64,000 nucleotides of DNA from G963675935 sp963675935 (lineage in GTDB: Bacteria > Planctomycetota > Planctomycetia > Pirellulales > Thermoguttaceae). The stretch lies in the NCBI GenBank assembly GCA_963675935.2, contig CAXXPV010000001.1:131257-195256 (forward strand), read 5' to 3'. A program made the translations under genes and the position numbers. A model generated the notes under the pieces. The model was not told where the DNA came from. It saw only the letters and a list, made by a program, of their open reading frames with translations, and did no database searches. Shown here in pieces: positions 52,266-61,580 of the stretch; the stretch's first letter is position 1, and each line of letters opens with the position of its first letter.

Positions 52266-52336
52266 AGTCAATAGCCAGGGGCGTCAGCCCCTGGAACGAA
52301 GGCATTTATTATTGGAAAGCCCCGAAGGGGCGGCAG
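52266..52336. repeat. Repeat family E copy 1 (gccaggggcgtcagcccct)
   Basis: agtcaatagccaggggcgtc, then gaacgaaggc and ttggaaagccccgaaggggc; second copy at 55394-55464 on the same strand. The 741-base gap from 52199 to 52939 holds this repeat, the family D repeat and a lpxI fragment, and no supportable gene. Confidence 0.8.
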
Positions 52337-52636
52337 TTCTCCCAGCCCAGGGCCGCCGCCCTGGGTACGCGAGAGAACGACAACGCCGTATCGGCCCAAC
52401 GGGCCAACGGTTCGCCTTGCGGAACGGTTGCCTTGTCCGGAAACATCCTTGCCCGCCGCGTTCTTCACGTTTTCAACAAGACGCTTTATACCATATTGCC
52501 GCGTATGTTATCACGGCAAGTTTTCGTGCCATGCAGGGGTACCGGCGGGCAGCGGTTCCCCGAAACTCCCTACCACCATAACCCAGCCGATGTTTGGCTC
52601 GTCGGCAAACGCATCCACTTTGGGGCAATAACATCC

Positions 52637-52732
52637 GGAAAAGGGGACATCACTGATATTGGACGATTAAGTAATGTCGTGGTACGCATCGTCTTCAAAG
52701 AAATGCTATAAATCAGTGATGTCCCCTTTTCC
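52637..52732. repeat. Repeat family D copy (ggaaaaggggac), 21-bp arms
   Basis: Arms 52637-52657 and 52712-52732 are perfect complements (ggaaaaggggacatcactga then t). The same start as the uvrC element at 41486. Confidence 0.9.
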
Positions 52733-52849
52733 GATTCCCCCTTTTCCGATTCCACTTTGCCGACGGAGAGTCAGATGGCATTTTCTTGAACATCTGATTT
52801 TCTCCAATTGGTTGTCGCAAACGATCGGACGCAGACAAGCTGACGCCAG

Positions 52850-52878
52850 TGGAAGTCGGTGCAGACTTCGGCCAACTC
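52850..52878. repeat. 29-base lpxI fragment duplicated
   Basis: tggaagtcggtgcagacttc then ggccaactc is identical, apart from one base, to 52038-52066 within lpxI. It lies between lpxI and the DUF2442 gene, in the same orientation. Confidence 0.75.
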
Positions 52879-52939
52879 CGTCAGCCACCAGACACCCCAC
52901 ACGGTCAGGCGAGCCGACATTTCGCTCATAGGGGAAATA

Positions 52940-53194
52940 CTATGTGGCCGCGGCCATTGGTCTTGCCGTCAGTCGGCGATAGATGGCGTCCGGGGCCAAG
53001 TCGGCTCCACAGGGCCACGCAACGGCGCCAAACTCGTCGACGAACACCTGATTAAACTGATCGGCGTCGCGCAATGGCTCGAACGCGGGACCAAACAAAC
53101 GGTCGGCCAACTCGATTTCTCCGGCCTTGCCGTCGTCGAATTCTACGCGGAGCCGATAACCGCTCAACGCGGTGACGCTAATGATTCGTGGCAT
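52940..53194 (-). CDS. DUF2442 protein
   Basis: 84 residues. MPRIISVTALSGYRLRVEFD, then DGKAGEIELADRLFGPAFEP and FVDEFGAVAWPCGADLAPDA with YRRL near the end. This is the DUF2442 fold. It follows a DUF4160 gene on the same strand (112 bases apart), a frequent pair thought to be a toxin-antitoxin type system, though activity has not been shown to my knowledge. Confidence 0.87.
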   Translation of the reverse strand: MPRIISVTALSGYRLRVEFDDGKAGEIELADRLFGPAFEPLRDADQFNQVFVDEFGAVAWPCGADLAPDAIYRRLTARPMAAAT

Positions 53195-53306
53195 CGTTCT
53201 ACTCCTATACGACCAACGGTTAGAAGTGCAACAAACTTCCCCCTCCGGGAAGAATGATTCACTATCTCTCGTGCAATGTATAAAAAGTCTATTCCGATTG
53301 GCTCTG

Positions 53307-53567
53307 TTAATTCAAGGGTTCAATATTCCGTAACGTGCCATGTGCTTCGGCGACCCGCCAATTTTCCCGCAACTCGGCTCGATGCTCCGACGCCCATTCC
53401 AACACCAAAGCCAAGGCACGCCGGGGCAACCGCCCCTCAAGGACTTCCAAGGTGTCGATCGCAATGGCGGCGTCCTGGCCGCCCGAATAGGCATGAAAGT
53501 GGGGCCGCGGATGGTCGTCAAAGTACATCCGAATAGCGATTCCATAAAACATACTGATGGTTGGCAC
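53307..53567 (-). CDS. DUF4160 protein
   Basis: 86 residues. MPTISMFYGIAIRMYFDDHP then RPHFHAYSGGQDAAIAIDTL are the DUF4160 core (with the HFH motif), and RRALALVLEWASEHRAELRE with NWRVA follows. It is the upstream gene of the DUF4160/DUF2442 pair. Proposed regulatory role only. Confidence 0.87.
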   Translation of the reverse strand: MPTISMFYGIAIRMYFDDHPRPHFHAYSGGQDAAIAIDTLEVLEGRLPRRALALVLEWASEHRAELRENWRVAEAHGTLRNIEPLN

Positions 53568-53682
53568 GATGGCAAGTCCTCACTTGCTTCCTTTTGCTAT
53601 CTTACCATTTTGCCAAGAATTCGCCAATTCAATTCCTATTCTCGGTCTCCGCAGTCAAACACATCGTTCCCTCGCGGTTTTT

Positions 53683-55320
53683 TCATTCCTTCGGCATCGG
53701 CGGAACTGCAATATCCTTTAACACGAACGGCACGCGAATCTTCCGGCTGTTCTTTTGGATGGTGAGCCGCAGTTGAGCGTCGTGCAAAATTGATCGACGA
53801 AATGCATACCATAGGCATACCGGCCCCGGGCGATTCCAGCCAATCGACGGCGAACTGTTTTGCAATGGGATCCCGCCCTCTTTGTCGCAAATGTCGCACA
53901 AGACGACTGCGTTGCTTTTCCAAAACAAGTCGATGCTCATGGCGTCGCGGACTTCTCCGCCATAGCTTGCGTTGCAGTCCTGTTCGTAAAACACCTTCTT
54001 AACGACGACGCCAAGTTTTTTCAGCGTCTCATCGTCGATCGGACCCTTGTCCTTGGCTTTTTTGAGTATGTCGTCGATCGTTACGATCTCGAATTGCCCG
54101 CCCGTTTGCAAAGCCATCGTGCCCCGCAATTCGCGAATCTTTTGCAGCGGCGGCGGATCTTGCATGGTGAATTGTATGTTAAGCCATTCACTATCGCAAA
54201 GTCGATCGTGCATTCTCTGGTCGTCGATTGAAAAAACGAGCGGATTGCCCGACTCATCCAAAGCCGATTCGATATCGACCTCGCCATAGGCGCTCGTTTG
54301 CTTGAGCGGTTTGCCCTTTAGGCAGACTTCCACGACAAGGGCATGCGGCTTTGCGCGATTTTGTGCAGATATGTTCCGCCTTACACTCGCGCTGAATTGG
54401 AGATCTGCAAGGATCGGATCGTTGGGCAACACCGGCGTCGCTTCAACGAACTTGTCCTCTCGGCAGGCGGGAATATCGAGTTCCTTGTCGATTGTTGGAA
54501 CAGCAATATCCTTTAACACGAACGGCACGCGAATTTTGCGGCTATCTTTGTGAACGAGAAATCGCAATTGGGCTGTCGGCGGAATGGGAGCCTTGAACAC
54601 TCGCCGCCAACTCGCCCAGCATGGATCCCATTCGGCACTGGAAATCGAGCAACGATCGCTTGGGAGCAGTTCGCCGTCCTCGTCCCACATTTCGCAAAAA
54701 ACAACGGGGACGTGTTTCCACCGAAACTCGATGTCCAGAGACTCAACGCCGCCGTATTCCCGACTAATGTTTTTCTGGTGCTCCACATTGACGACGATTC
54801 CCAACGCCTTCAAGGTCGCGTCTTCGATTGGCTGGTCTTTATTCTTGACCTTTTTCAGCAGATCTTTGAGAACCACGACATCGAGTCGGCCGGCGGTTTG
54901 TAGAGACATTGTGCCCCGTAATTCACGAATCTTCCGTATGCCGGAAGGCGCCTGCATGCTTACCGGTACGATGAAACGATCTTCCTCCGGATTGCAGAAT
55001 CGGCATTGCATCCGCGATTCGCCTTTGCAAGAGTTGATCTTACGGCCGGCGTCGTCCACCGCCGAATCGATGTTGATTTCGCCGAAGGAACTGGTGGTTT
55101 TTGTCAGCTTGCCCTGCACTTCGATGTTGATATCGAGATCGGGCGGATGCGGAGTTCCGTTCCGACATTGCCATTCAGCCGTCGCGCTCAATCCAAGATC
55201 GGCCAAAATCGGATCGGGCTTCGCCGCGGCTGCCGGCTCCTTCTCTCCCGCAAGCAGCGGGGCGAACAATGCCAGCAGAAGGACGGCGAACGCAAAAGAA
55301 AGATTGCGATTCATGGTCAT
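53683..55320 (-). CDS. Secreted protein with internal duplication
   Basis: 545 residues from ATG 55320 (ATG 55314 also possible). Signal peptide MNRNLSFAFAVLLLALFAPL. Two similar halves: first DPILADLGLSATAEWQCRNG, IRKIRELRGTMSLQTAGRLD, KNISREYGGVESLDIEFRWK, DSRKIRVPFVLKDIAVPTID; second DPILADLQFSASVRRNISAQ, LQKIRELRGTMALQTGGQFE, NASYGGEVRDAMSIDLFWKS, NSRKIRVPFVLKDIAVPPMP. An in-gene duplication is also visible in the DNA near the ends. Function unknown; periplasmic. Confidence 0.75.
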   Translation of the reverse strand: MTMNRNLSFAFAVLLLALFAPLLAGEKEPAAAAKPDPILADLGLSATAEWQCRNGTPHPPDLDINIEVQGKLTKTTSSFGEINIDSAVDDAGRKINSCKGESRMQCRFCNPEEDRFIVPVSMQAPSGIRKIRELRGTMSLQTAGRLDVVVLKDLLKKVKNKDQPIEDATLKALGIVVNVEHQKNISREYGGVESLDIEFRWKHVPVVFCEMWDEDGELLPSDRCSISSAEWDPCWASWRRVFKAPIPPTAQLRFLVHKDSRKIRVPFVLKDIAVPTIDKELDIPACREDKFVEATPVLPNDPILADLQFSASVRRNISAQNRAKPHALVVEVCLKGKPLKQTSAYGEVDIESALDESGNPLVFSIDDQRMHDRLCDSEWLNIQFTMQDPPPLQKIRELRGTMALQTGGQFEIVTIDDILKKAKDKGPIDDETLKKLGVVVKKVFYEQDCNASYGGEVRDAMSIDLFWKSNAVVLCDICDKEGGIPLQNSSPSIGWNRPGPVCLWYAFRRSILHDAQLRLTIQKNSRKIRVPFVLKDIAVPPMPKE

Positions 55321-55393
55321 GCGCAAGCGTCTTGAGTACGGAGTACGGAGGTTAAGCCGCGAAGCGGCAATATTCAAGCCCAGGAGGGGCGTC

Positions 55394-55464
55394 AGTCAAT
55401 AGCCAGGGGCGTCAGCCCCTTGAACGAAGGCGGTTTTTTGTTGGAAAGCCCCGAAGGGGCGACA
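55394..55464. repeat. Repeat family E copy 2
   Basis: agtcaatagccaggggcgtc ... ttggaaagccccgaaggggc, followed by a third, inverted half ccaggggctaacgcccctgg around 55517-55536. Upstream of the duplicated-domain protein and downstream of lpxD. Confidence 0.8.
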
Positions 55465-55583
55465 GAAGCCACTGCCGCCGCTTCGCGGCTTTCGTGGACG
55501 TCGGCTGCTCTTCTTCCAGGGGCTAACGCCCCTGGCTATTAACTACCGTCCCTTCGGGACTAATCACTATCCACGCCGCAGCT

Positions 55584-56675
55584 TCACGCCACCGCGCGCC
55601 GCCCGTCGCCGTCGGGGTCTTCCGTCGTGATCGCGATCTTGCCGGCCTCCGATTCCGCCTGCAACGCATCGACCGCCCGCTGCAAATGCTTCAACTGACG
55701 ACGCATCTCCGGCAACTTGCTGAAGGCCGCTTGCTTGATCTTTTGATCGCGCTCGGGCGTGGCGGGAATGCCGATCATTCGCGCGCCATCGGGCACGTCG
55801 TTCGTCACGCCGGCCATCGCGCCCAACACCGCCCGCGAGCCGATGTGAACGTGGTCGCGCACGCCCACTTGCCCAGCCATCACTACGTAGTCGCCGGTCG
55901 TCGTGCTGCCAGCCACGCCCACCTGCGAGCAGAGCATGTTGTGACGCCCGATGCGGCAGTTGTGGGCGACCATCACCTGATTGTCGATCTTCGTGCCCTC
56001 GCCGATGGTCGTCGGTCCGTAGGTGCCGCGGTCGATCGTTGTACTCGCGCCGACCTCGACATCGTCGCCCAGGATCACGTTGCCCAATTGGGCGGAAAGA
56101 ACGTGGCGGCCGTCGGAAAATCCGTAGCCGAAACCATAGGCCCCCAGCACCGCGCCGGCGTGGATGATGCACCGCGAACCCACGATCGTGTGTTCGTACA
56201 ACACCGCGTTCGGGAAGATCGTCGTGTTTTTGCCGATTTGCGAGCCGGGAAAGACGTGGACGCCCGAGTGGATCGTCGAGCCGTCGCCAATGGTCGCGTC
56301 GTCGCCGATCGTGGCGAACGGATGGATATCAACATTCGCACCGATTCGGGCCGAGGGACTGACGACCGCCCGGGGACTGATGCCGATGCGTCGCATTTCG
56401 TGCGGGGGACAGAAATGACTGACGATGGTCGTGAACGCCCGATGCACGTCGTCTACCAGAATGGCCGGAATCGCGCCGACCGGGAAGCCTTTGGGAGCGA
56501 CGACGGCCGACGCGCGGCACGACACGAGCAGATGGGCCTTTTCGATTTGATCGACCAGCGTGATTTGGCCCGGCTCGGCGTCGCGCACGGTAGCCGCGCC
56601 GACAATCGCCGCGCTGCCGTCGCCGACCAGTTGCCCGCCGACCAGGGTCGCAAGCTCGGCAAGGGTAATATGCAT
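55584..56675 (-). CDS. lpxD: UDP-3-O-acylglucosamine N-acyltransferase LpxD
   Basis: 363 residues from ATG 56675 (MHITLAELATLVGGQLVGDG). N-terminal uridine-binding domain and hexapeptide-repeat left-handed helix: IGANVDIHPFATIGDDATIG, TIFPNAVLYEHTIVGSRCII, with active-site histidine in DNQVMVAHNCRIGRHNMLCS. The C-terminal coiled coil is KLPEMRRQLKHLQRAVDALQ. It adds the N-acyl chain in lipid A synthesis. The upstream ISKra4 element may have cut its promoter region. Confidence 0.93.
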   Translation of the reverse strand: MHITLAELATLVGGQLVGDGSAAIVGAATVRDAEPGQITLVDQIEKAHLLVSCRASAVVAPKGFPVGAIPAILVDDVHRAFTTIVSHFCPPHEMRRIGISPRAVVSPSARIGANVDIHPFATIGDDATIGDGSTIHSGVHVFPGSQIGKNTTIFPNAVLYEHTIVGSRCIIHAGAVLGAYGFGYGFSDGRHVLSAQLGNVILGDDVEVGASTTIDRGTYGPTTIGEGTKIDNQVMVAHNCRIGRHNMLCSQVGVAGSTTTGDYVVMAGQVGVRDHVHIGSRAVLGAMAGVTNDVPDGARMIGIPATPERDQKIKQAAFSKLPEMRRQLKHLQRAVDALQAESEAGKIAITTEDPDGDGRRAVA

Positions 56676-56924
56676 GAGGGGGCTTCCTTTCCCAGACGAG
56701 CCATACACCCGACACCAGCACCACCCAACAGATGGGGGCAGGGACCGGGCGCAGTGCAATGTATCGAAAACTCGTTTTCCGAACAAGGGCAGCTCGGCGA
56801 AGAAACTACGTTTGGGTGCAAGTTGCACTTTGTAAATCTGCCATGACGTGGTAAACAGAAGGGGGGAAGTTTTGCTTGGTGGGAGGCCAAGCGACATAAC
56901 TTTAGGTAAAGGAGGTAGCCAGGG

Positions 56925-57299
56925 ATGGCCATTAGCGAAGCATTACTAGAACGAATCACGGGGATGACGGCCGAATTGCGGCGGGAAATGTGGGGGCCAA
57001 ACGGTGCGCCGGCCTGGGGAACGACGTTTGCCGAGATGGAAGACGAGACCGGGGAAGTCGGCGACGCTATTGCTTGCGTGCTGCTTTCCGAGGCGTTGCA
57101 AAAGCAGGCGGAGGCGGCCGGTCACGCGGCTGGCAAGTGCAGCGGATGCGGGGAGCCCATACCCCTAGAAGAAATCGCCGGACGGCTTCTCCAAGCCAAA
57201 CGTGGAGAAGCCGTCTGGCAAGAATCCTACGGTCATTGCAAGCGGTGCCGCAAGGCTTTTTTTCCCTCACTCCCAATCCTTGGGCATCAGACCAGATGA
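56925..57299 (+). CDS. ISKra4 transposase, N-terminal part (ORF A)
   Basis: 124 residues from ATG 56925. RITGMTAELRREMWGPNGAP, then a zinc-ribbon-like CSGCGEPIPLEE... and GHCKRCRKAFFP. The last codons after the T7 run (57257-57263) are out of frame relative to the catalytic part. Confidence 0.8.
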   Translation: MAISEALLERITGMTAELRREMWGPNGAPAWGTTFAEMEDETGEVGDAIACVLLSEALQKQAEAAGHAAGKCSGCGEPIPLEEIAGRLLQAKRGEAVWQESYGHCKRCRKAFFPSLPILGHQTR

Positions 57300-58515
57300 T
57301 ACGGTTTCTCCGGCAGTGCTCCGCAAGATGGTTTATGCGGGCAGTCACGCCAGCAGTTTTCAGCAGGCCAGCAAGGACTTGAAAGAAGAAGCCGAGTTGG
57401 ACATTTCCGATCAACGGATCATGCGGGCCACCAAGCGGATCGGTCAAGAGCGAGTGGCCCAACGGAAGGCGGAGGAAGCGGCGTGGGAGGCGTTGCCGTT
57501 GCCCGAGCAACAAGACAGTCCGCGCGAGCAAGTTCCGTGCGTGGCGTGCGTTGAAATGGACGGCGGACGCATCCAGATTCGCAATCGCAACGAAGAATTG
57601 TCTCCGAAGAAAGAAGAAGAATCGCGGAAGGGGCGATTTTGGCGCGAGACGAAAGTGGGCTGCTTGTTGTCGATGACGAGCGAAACCTTCGCGTCCGATC
57701 CTTGCCCGGCGATTCCGAAGATTTTCGTCGATCCGCGTCGAATGGGCAAAATATCTCGTGAAATCAAGGGTTTTTCTGCGGTTGGCGATTCGCCGGCCAA
57801 GGAGGAATCGGACAAGCCGTCGGCGTCTGAAAAGCGTCGAGGTCAGCCGGAGATATTGGTGCGGAGCGTGGTGGCGACGCGCGAGTCCATCGAGGCGTTC
57901 GGCAAGCAGTTGGCGTCGGCGGCGTGGGAGCGCGGCTTCATGGCGGCGAGCCGCAAGGCGTTCGTGGGCGATGGATCGGAAACAAATTGGTCGGTGTGGC
58001 GGCGATACTTTTCACATTTCACGCCGATCGTGGATTTCATCCATGCGTTGTGTTACGTGTTCGCCGGCGCGATGGCCGGCCGCACGATGGAAGAAGCGTG
58101 GCCGGAATACTGCCGTTGGGCGCAATGGTTGTGGAGCGGTCAGGTGGAGTTGGTGATTGCAGCGTTGCAAGAACGTCAGCGGGCGTTGGGACTGCCGGAG
58201 AAAAACGAGGCCGAAGATTCGCCGCGCAACAAGGTGGCGGATGCGTTGTGTTATCTGGAGAACCAAAGATCGAGGATGCACTATGACGAATATCGCCGGG
58301 AAGGGCTTCCGATCACCAGCAGCCACATCGAATCGACGATCAAGCAAATCAACCGTCGTGTGAAGGGCACGGAAAAGTTTTGGTCGAGTGGAGGAGCGGA
58401 TGCGTTGTTGCAACTGACCGCCGACTACCTCAGCGACACCCAGCCGCTAACCACCTTTTGGCAGGATCGCCAAACCCAAGCCACCGGCCAACGCCACTAC
58501 CAGACCGCCGGATAA
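57256..58515 (+). CDS. ISKra4 transposase, catalytic part (ORF B)
   Basis: About 419 residues in the +1 frame. LFFPHSQSLGIRPDDTVSPA, AGSHASSFQQASKDLKEEAE, CVACVEMDGGRIQIRNRNEE (catalytic D), RKAFVGDGSETNWSVWRRYF (D), PITSSHIESTIKQINRRVKG (E). Chain continues from ORF A by a +1 slip at TTT TTT C (57257-57264). Intact otherwise. Confidence 0.82.
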   Translation, partial: LFFPHSQSLGIRPDDTVSPAVLRKMVYAGSHASSFQQASKDLKEEAELDISDQRIMRATKRIGQERVAQRKAEEAAWEALPLPEQQDSPREQVPCVACVEMDGGRIQIRNRNEELSPKKEEESRKGRFWRETKVGCLLSMTSETFASDPCPAIPKIFVDPRRMGKISREIKGFSAVGDSPAKEESDKPSASEKRRGQPEILVRSVVATRESIEAFGKQLASAAWERGFMAASRKAFVGDGSETNWSVWRRYFSHFTPIVDFIHALCYVFAGAMAGRTMEEAWPEYCRWAQWLWSGQVELVIAALQERQRALGLPEKNEAEDSPRNKVADALCYLENQRSRMHYDEYRREGLPITSSHIESTIKQINRRVKGTEKFWSSGGADALLQLTADYLSDTQPLTTFWQDRQTQATGQRHYQTAG

Positions 58516-58702
58516 ACAATACGCAAAGTGCAACTTGCACCCACTACGTTTCCAAGCTGTGAACGCTTACCCCTTGCGGCGACACCCAAGGAAAGAATAT
58601 ACTAGGCTTTCAAAATCCTCCCCCGGCGGGGAATCTGTGTGGCGTCCTTTGTATCGACGCTCCGCTCGCTGGGGGGTGTCCCGTGAGGCCCGCTGGAGTC
58701 AT

Positions 58703-60658
58703 ATGCTCAAAGTCATTCTGCCCGACGGAAAATCCCTCGAGTATTCCCGTCGCGTCCGCCCCATCGACATCGCCGCCGACATCGGTCCTCGTCTGGCCAA
58801 GGCCACTTTGGCCGCCGAAGTGGAAGGGCAATGGATCGGCGTGCATGACCTCCTCCCCGCCGAGGGCGAAGTCGCCCTGCGGCTGATTACCGCCAAGGAT
58901 CCGAAGGCCCTCGATTTGCTGCGGCATTCTTGCGCGCATGTGATGGCCCGCGCCGTGATGCGGTTGTTCGACGGCGTGCAGTTGGCCTTCGGGCCGACCG
59001 TGGCCGACGGTTTTTATTACGACTTTCAGATGGAGCACGCCCTTTCGGAGGCCGATTTCCCCAAGATCGAGGCCGAAATGGCCCGCATCGTCAAGGAAGA
59101 CGAGGCGTTCGAGCGGGTCGAGATGGACCGCCTCGAGGCCGTCAAGTTTTTCGGCGACCTGAATCAGTCGCTTAAAGTCGAGCATCTTCAAGAGGGCTTG
59201 GGCGACCAAGCCGCGGTTTCGTTGTACCGGCAGGGCGAATTCGTCGATCTGTGCCGTGGGCCTCACGTGCCCAGCGCGGGCGTTATCGGCGCGTTCAAGC
59301 TGCTTTCCGTCGCCGGGGCCTACTGGCGGGGCGACGCCTCGCGCCAGCAGTTGCAGCGGCTCTACGGAACCGCCTTCTTCACAAAGCCCGAACTCGAAGA
59401 GCATTTGCACAAGATCGAGGAGGCCAAGCGGCGCGACCACCGCGTGCTGGGCCGCCAGCTCGATCTGTTCATGATCGACCCGGACGTCGGTTCCGGTCTG
59501 GTCTTCTGGCTGCCGAAGGGCGCGGCGGTGCGCCACGAGTTGGAAAACTTCCTCTACGGCGAGTTGATCCGCCGCGGCTACCAGCCGGTCAACACGCCGG
59601 TCATCGGCAACGTTCATCTTTACGAGATTTCGGGCCATTTTCCGTACTACAAGGATTCGCAGTTCCCGCCGATCGAGATGGCCGACGGCGAGCGGTATTT
59701 GCTGCGTCCGATGAACTGCCCGCACCATATCATGGTGTATAAGTCGCGTCCGCGGAGCTATCGCGATCTGCCGTTGCGGTTGGCCGAGTTTGGCACGGTG
59801 CATCGGTTCGAGCAGTCGGGCGAGTTGAACGGCATGACCCGCGTGCGAGGCTTCACGCAAGACGACGCCCACATTTTCTGCACCGAAGACCAAGTGGCCG
59901 GTGAGTTCCGCGGCTGTTTGGAAATGACGCAGTTCGTGCTGAAAACGCTGGGGTTGAATGAATACAGCGTACGGCTCGGCTTCCGCGATCCGGCGAGCGA
60001 TAAGTACGTCGGCAGCGCCGAGAACTGGCGGCGTGCCGAAGAAGCCCTCGAACGGGTTTGCGGCGAAATGAATCTGCCGAACCTGCACATCGAGCGCGGC
60101 GAGGCGGCTTTTTACGGGCCGAAGGCCGACTTCGTCGTGGCCGACTGCATCGGCCGCGAGTGGCAACTTGGCACCGTTCAGCTAGACTACAACCTGCCGA
60201 GCGAGCAGCGTTTCGGCCTGGAATACATCGGTGACGATAACACTCCGCATCGCCCCGTGATGATCCACCGGGCGCCATTCGGGTCGTTCGAGCGGTTTGT
60301 GGGCATGTTGATCGAGCATTTCGCCGGCGCGTTCCCGCTGTGGCTTGCCCCGGAGCAGGTTCGCGTGATGGTCGTCAGCCAAAAGGTCGAGGAATACGGC
60401 CGCGCGGTCGAGCGGCAGTTGACCGAGGCGGGTTTCCGCGTCAGCGGCGACTATCGGGCGGAAAAGATCGGCGCGAAGATTCGCGACGCCCAATTGGCGT
60501 TGATCCCGTACATGTTCGTCATCGGCGGGCGCGAGGCCGAAAACGATCAAGTGGCCGTCCGCGACCGCGTCGAGGGCGATCTCGGGGCGATGCCGCTGGC
60601 CGCCGCCATCGAGCGTTTGCGGGCGGAGGTTGCGGCAAAGACCGTCAAGAAAAAATGA
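58703..60658 (+). CDS. thrS: Threonyl-tRNA synthetase
   Basis: 651 residues from ATG 58703. TGS-like N-terminus (MLKVILPDGKSLEYSRRVRP), editing/SAD part (RHSCAHVMARAVMRLFDGVQ with HxxxH, LYRQGEFVDLCRGPHVPSAG), class II motifs (GAAVRHELENFLYGELIRRG, LLRPMNCPHHIMVYKSRPRS, PHRPVMIHRAPFGSFERFVG) and anticodon-binding domain (LWLAPEQVRVMVVSQKVEEY). Zinc ligands Cys in MNCPHH present. No T-box leader is visible. Right next to an IS, its promoter may be altered. Confidence 0.95.
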   Translation: MLKVILPDGKSLEYSRRVRPIDIAADIGPRLAKATLAAEVEGQWIGVHDLLPAEGEVALRLITAKDPKALDLLRHSCAHVMARAVMRLFDGVQLAFGPTVADGFYYDFQMEHALSEADFPKIEAEMARIVKEDEAFERVEMDRLEAVKFFGDLNQSLKVEHLQEGLGDQAAVSLYRQGEFVDLCRGPHVPSAGVIGAFKLLSVAGAYWRGDASRQQLQRLYGTAFFTKPELEEHLHKIEEAKRRDHRVLGRQLDLFMIDPDVGSGLVFWLPKGAAVRHELENFLYGELIRRGYQPVNTPVIGNVHLYEISGHFPYYKDSQFPPIEMADGERYLLRPMNCPHHIMVYKSRPRSYRDLPLRLAEFGTVHRFEQSGELNGMTRVRGFTQDDAHIFCTEDQVAGEFRGCLEMTQFVLKTLGLNEYSVRLGFRDPASDKYVGSAENWRRAEEALERVCGEMNLPNLHIERGEAAFYGPKADFVVADCIGREWQLGTVQLDYNLPSEQRFGLEYIGDDNTPHRPVMIHRAPFGSFERFVGMLIEHFAGAFPLWLAPEQVRVMVVSQKVEEYGRAVERQLTEAGFRVSGDYRAEKIGAKIRDAQLALIPYMFVIGGREAENDQVAVRDRVEGDLGAMPLAAAIERLRAEVAAKTVKKK

Positions 60659-60726
60659 CGAATGACGAAACTTTAGATACTTTGGCAACGATATTGGCTT
60701 GTCGGCGAAAATTGGGCTAATAGCGA

Positions 60727-60951
60727 CCCCTGCCGGCTCGCCCGGCAGGTGAATGAGTTTGGAAGGCTAAAATTGGGCGAGAGCACGCTAAGCCCCCTGC
60801 CGGCTCGCCCGGCAGGTGAATGAGTTTGGAAGGCTGGCAGCCGGGGAAAACTTCTTCACCTGCCGGGCGAGCTGGCAGGGGTCGTCGAGAACGGGTAGAT
60901 TCCGTTCTAGCCGGTCAAACTGATCCACCTGCCGGACAAGCCGACAGGGGT
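60727..60951. repeat. Four copies of a ccctgccggc palindrome
   Basis: cctgccggctcgcccggcag hairpins at 60727-60751 and 60793-60817, each followed by gtgaatgagtttggaaggct, and two inverted copies at 60855-60881 and 60925-60951. They fill the 374-base gap between thrS and infC, in place of rpmI/rplT. Confidence 0.8.
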
Positions 60952-61032
60952 AAAAAAACTATGATAGTCTGGTTTCTTTCGGCATTTAGATTTCGACATT
61001 CGACATTTCACCCCCCCCGGAGACATTAGCTT

Positions 61033-61557
61033 ATGGGAAAATGGAGGCCGCCAGAGGCGACAGGTAAACAACGAATCAACGAACAAATTCGCGTCACGCC
61101 CATCCGAGTGATCGGCGCTGATGGAACGCAGTTGGGCGTCATTACGACCGACGACGCGTTGCGTCAGGCGAGGGCCTTGGAACTCGACCTGGTCGAAGTG
61201 GCGCCTGCCGAACGTCCGCCCGTCTGCCGGATCATGGACTACGGCAAGTTCAAGTATCAGCAGAAGAAGCGCCAGCACAAGGGGCATGCCCACCAGGTGA
61301 AGATCAAGGAAATTCGTGTTCGTCCAAAGACGGGCGACAACGACATCCAGGTGAAGGTGAACAAGGCCCGCGAGTTCTTGGCCGAAAAGGACAAGGTGAT
61401 CGTGACGGTGGTGTTCCGCGGGCGTGAGTTGGCCCACATCGACGAGGGCCGGAAGGTGATCGACGACGTATTGGCCCAATTGGCCGACGTGTCGAAGATC
61501 GAGGCGCCGCCGGTGCATCACGGCCGCCGCATGATCTGTACGCTGGCGCCGAAGTAG
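61033..61557 (+). CDS. infC: Translation initiation factor IF-3
   Basis: 174 residues from ATG 61033. N-terminal domain NEQIRVTPIRVIGADGTQLG, VEVAPAERPPVCRIMDYGKF; C-terminal KIKEIRVRPKTGDNDIQVKV, VTVVFRGRELAHIDEGRKVI. The usual ATT-type start is not needed; ATG is clear. thrS-infC order is common but rpmI/rplT, usually next, are missing here and recR follows. Confidence 0.95.
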   Translation: MGKWRPPEATGKQRINEQIRVTPIRVIGADGTQLGVITTDDALRQARALELDLVEVAPAERPPVCRIMDYGKFKYQQKKRQHKGHAHQVKIKEIRVRPKTGDNDIQVKVNKAREFLAEKDKVIVTVVFRGRELAHIDEGRKVIDDVLAQLADVSKIEAPPVHHGRRMICTLAPK

Positions 61558-61580
61558 GGCGGCGGGCAAAACACCGATGT

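Larger units (their letters stand above)
56815..58542 (+). mobile_element. ISKra4-family element, 19-bp ends, 9-bp duplication
   Basis: 1728 bp. Ends gggtgcaagttgcactttg (56815-56833) and its perfect complement (58524-58542). actacgttt occurs on both sides (56806-56814 and 58543-58551). It sits between the divergent lpxD and thrS, 140 bases upstream of lpxD. Confidence 0.93.

Noticed and set aside
56690..56897. N-terminal extension of LpxD
   Set aside because: Standard LpxD begins at MHITLAELA; the extra residues run into the ISKra4 left end.
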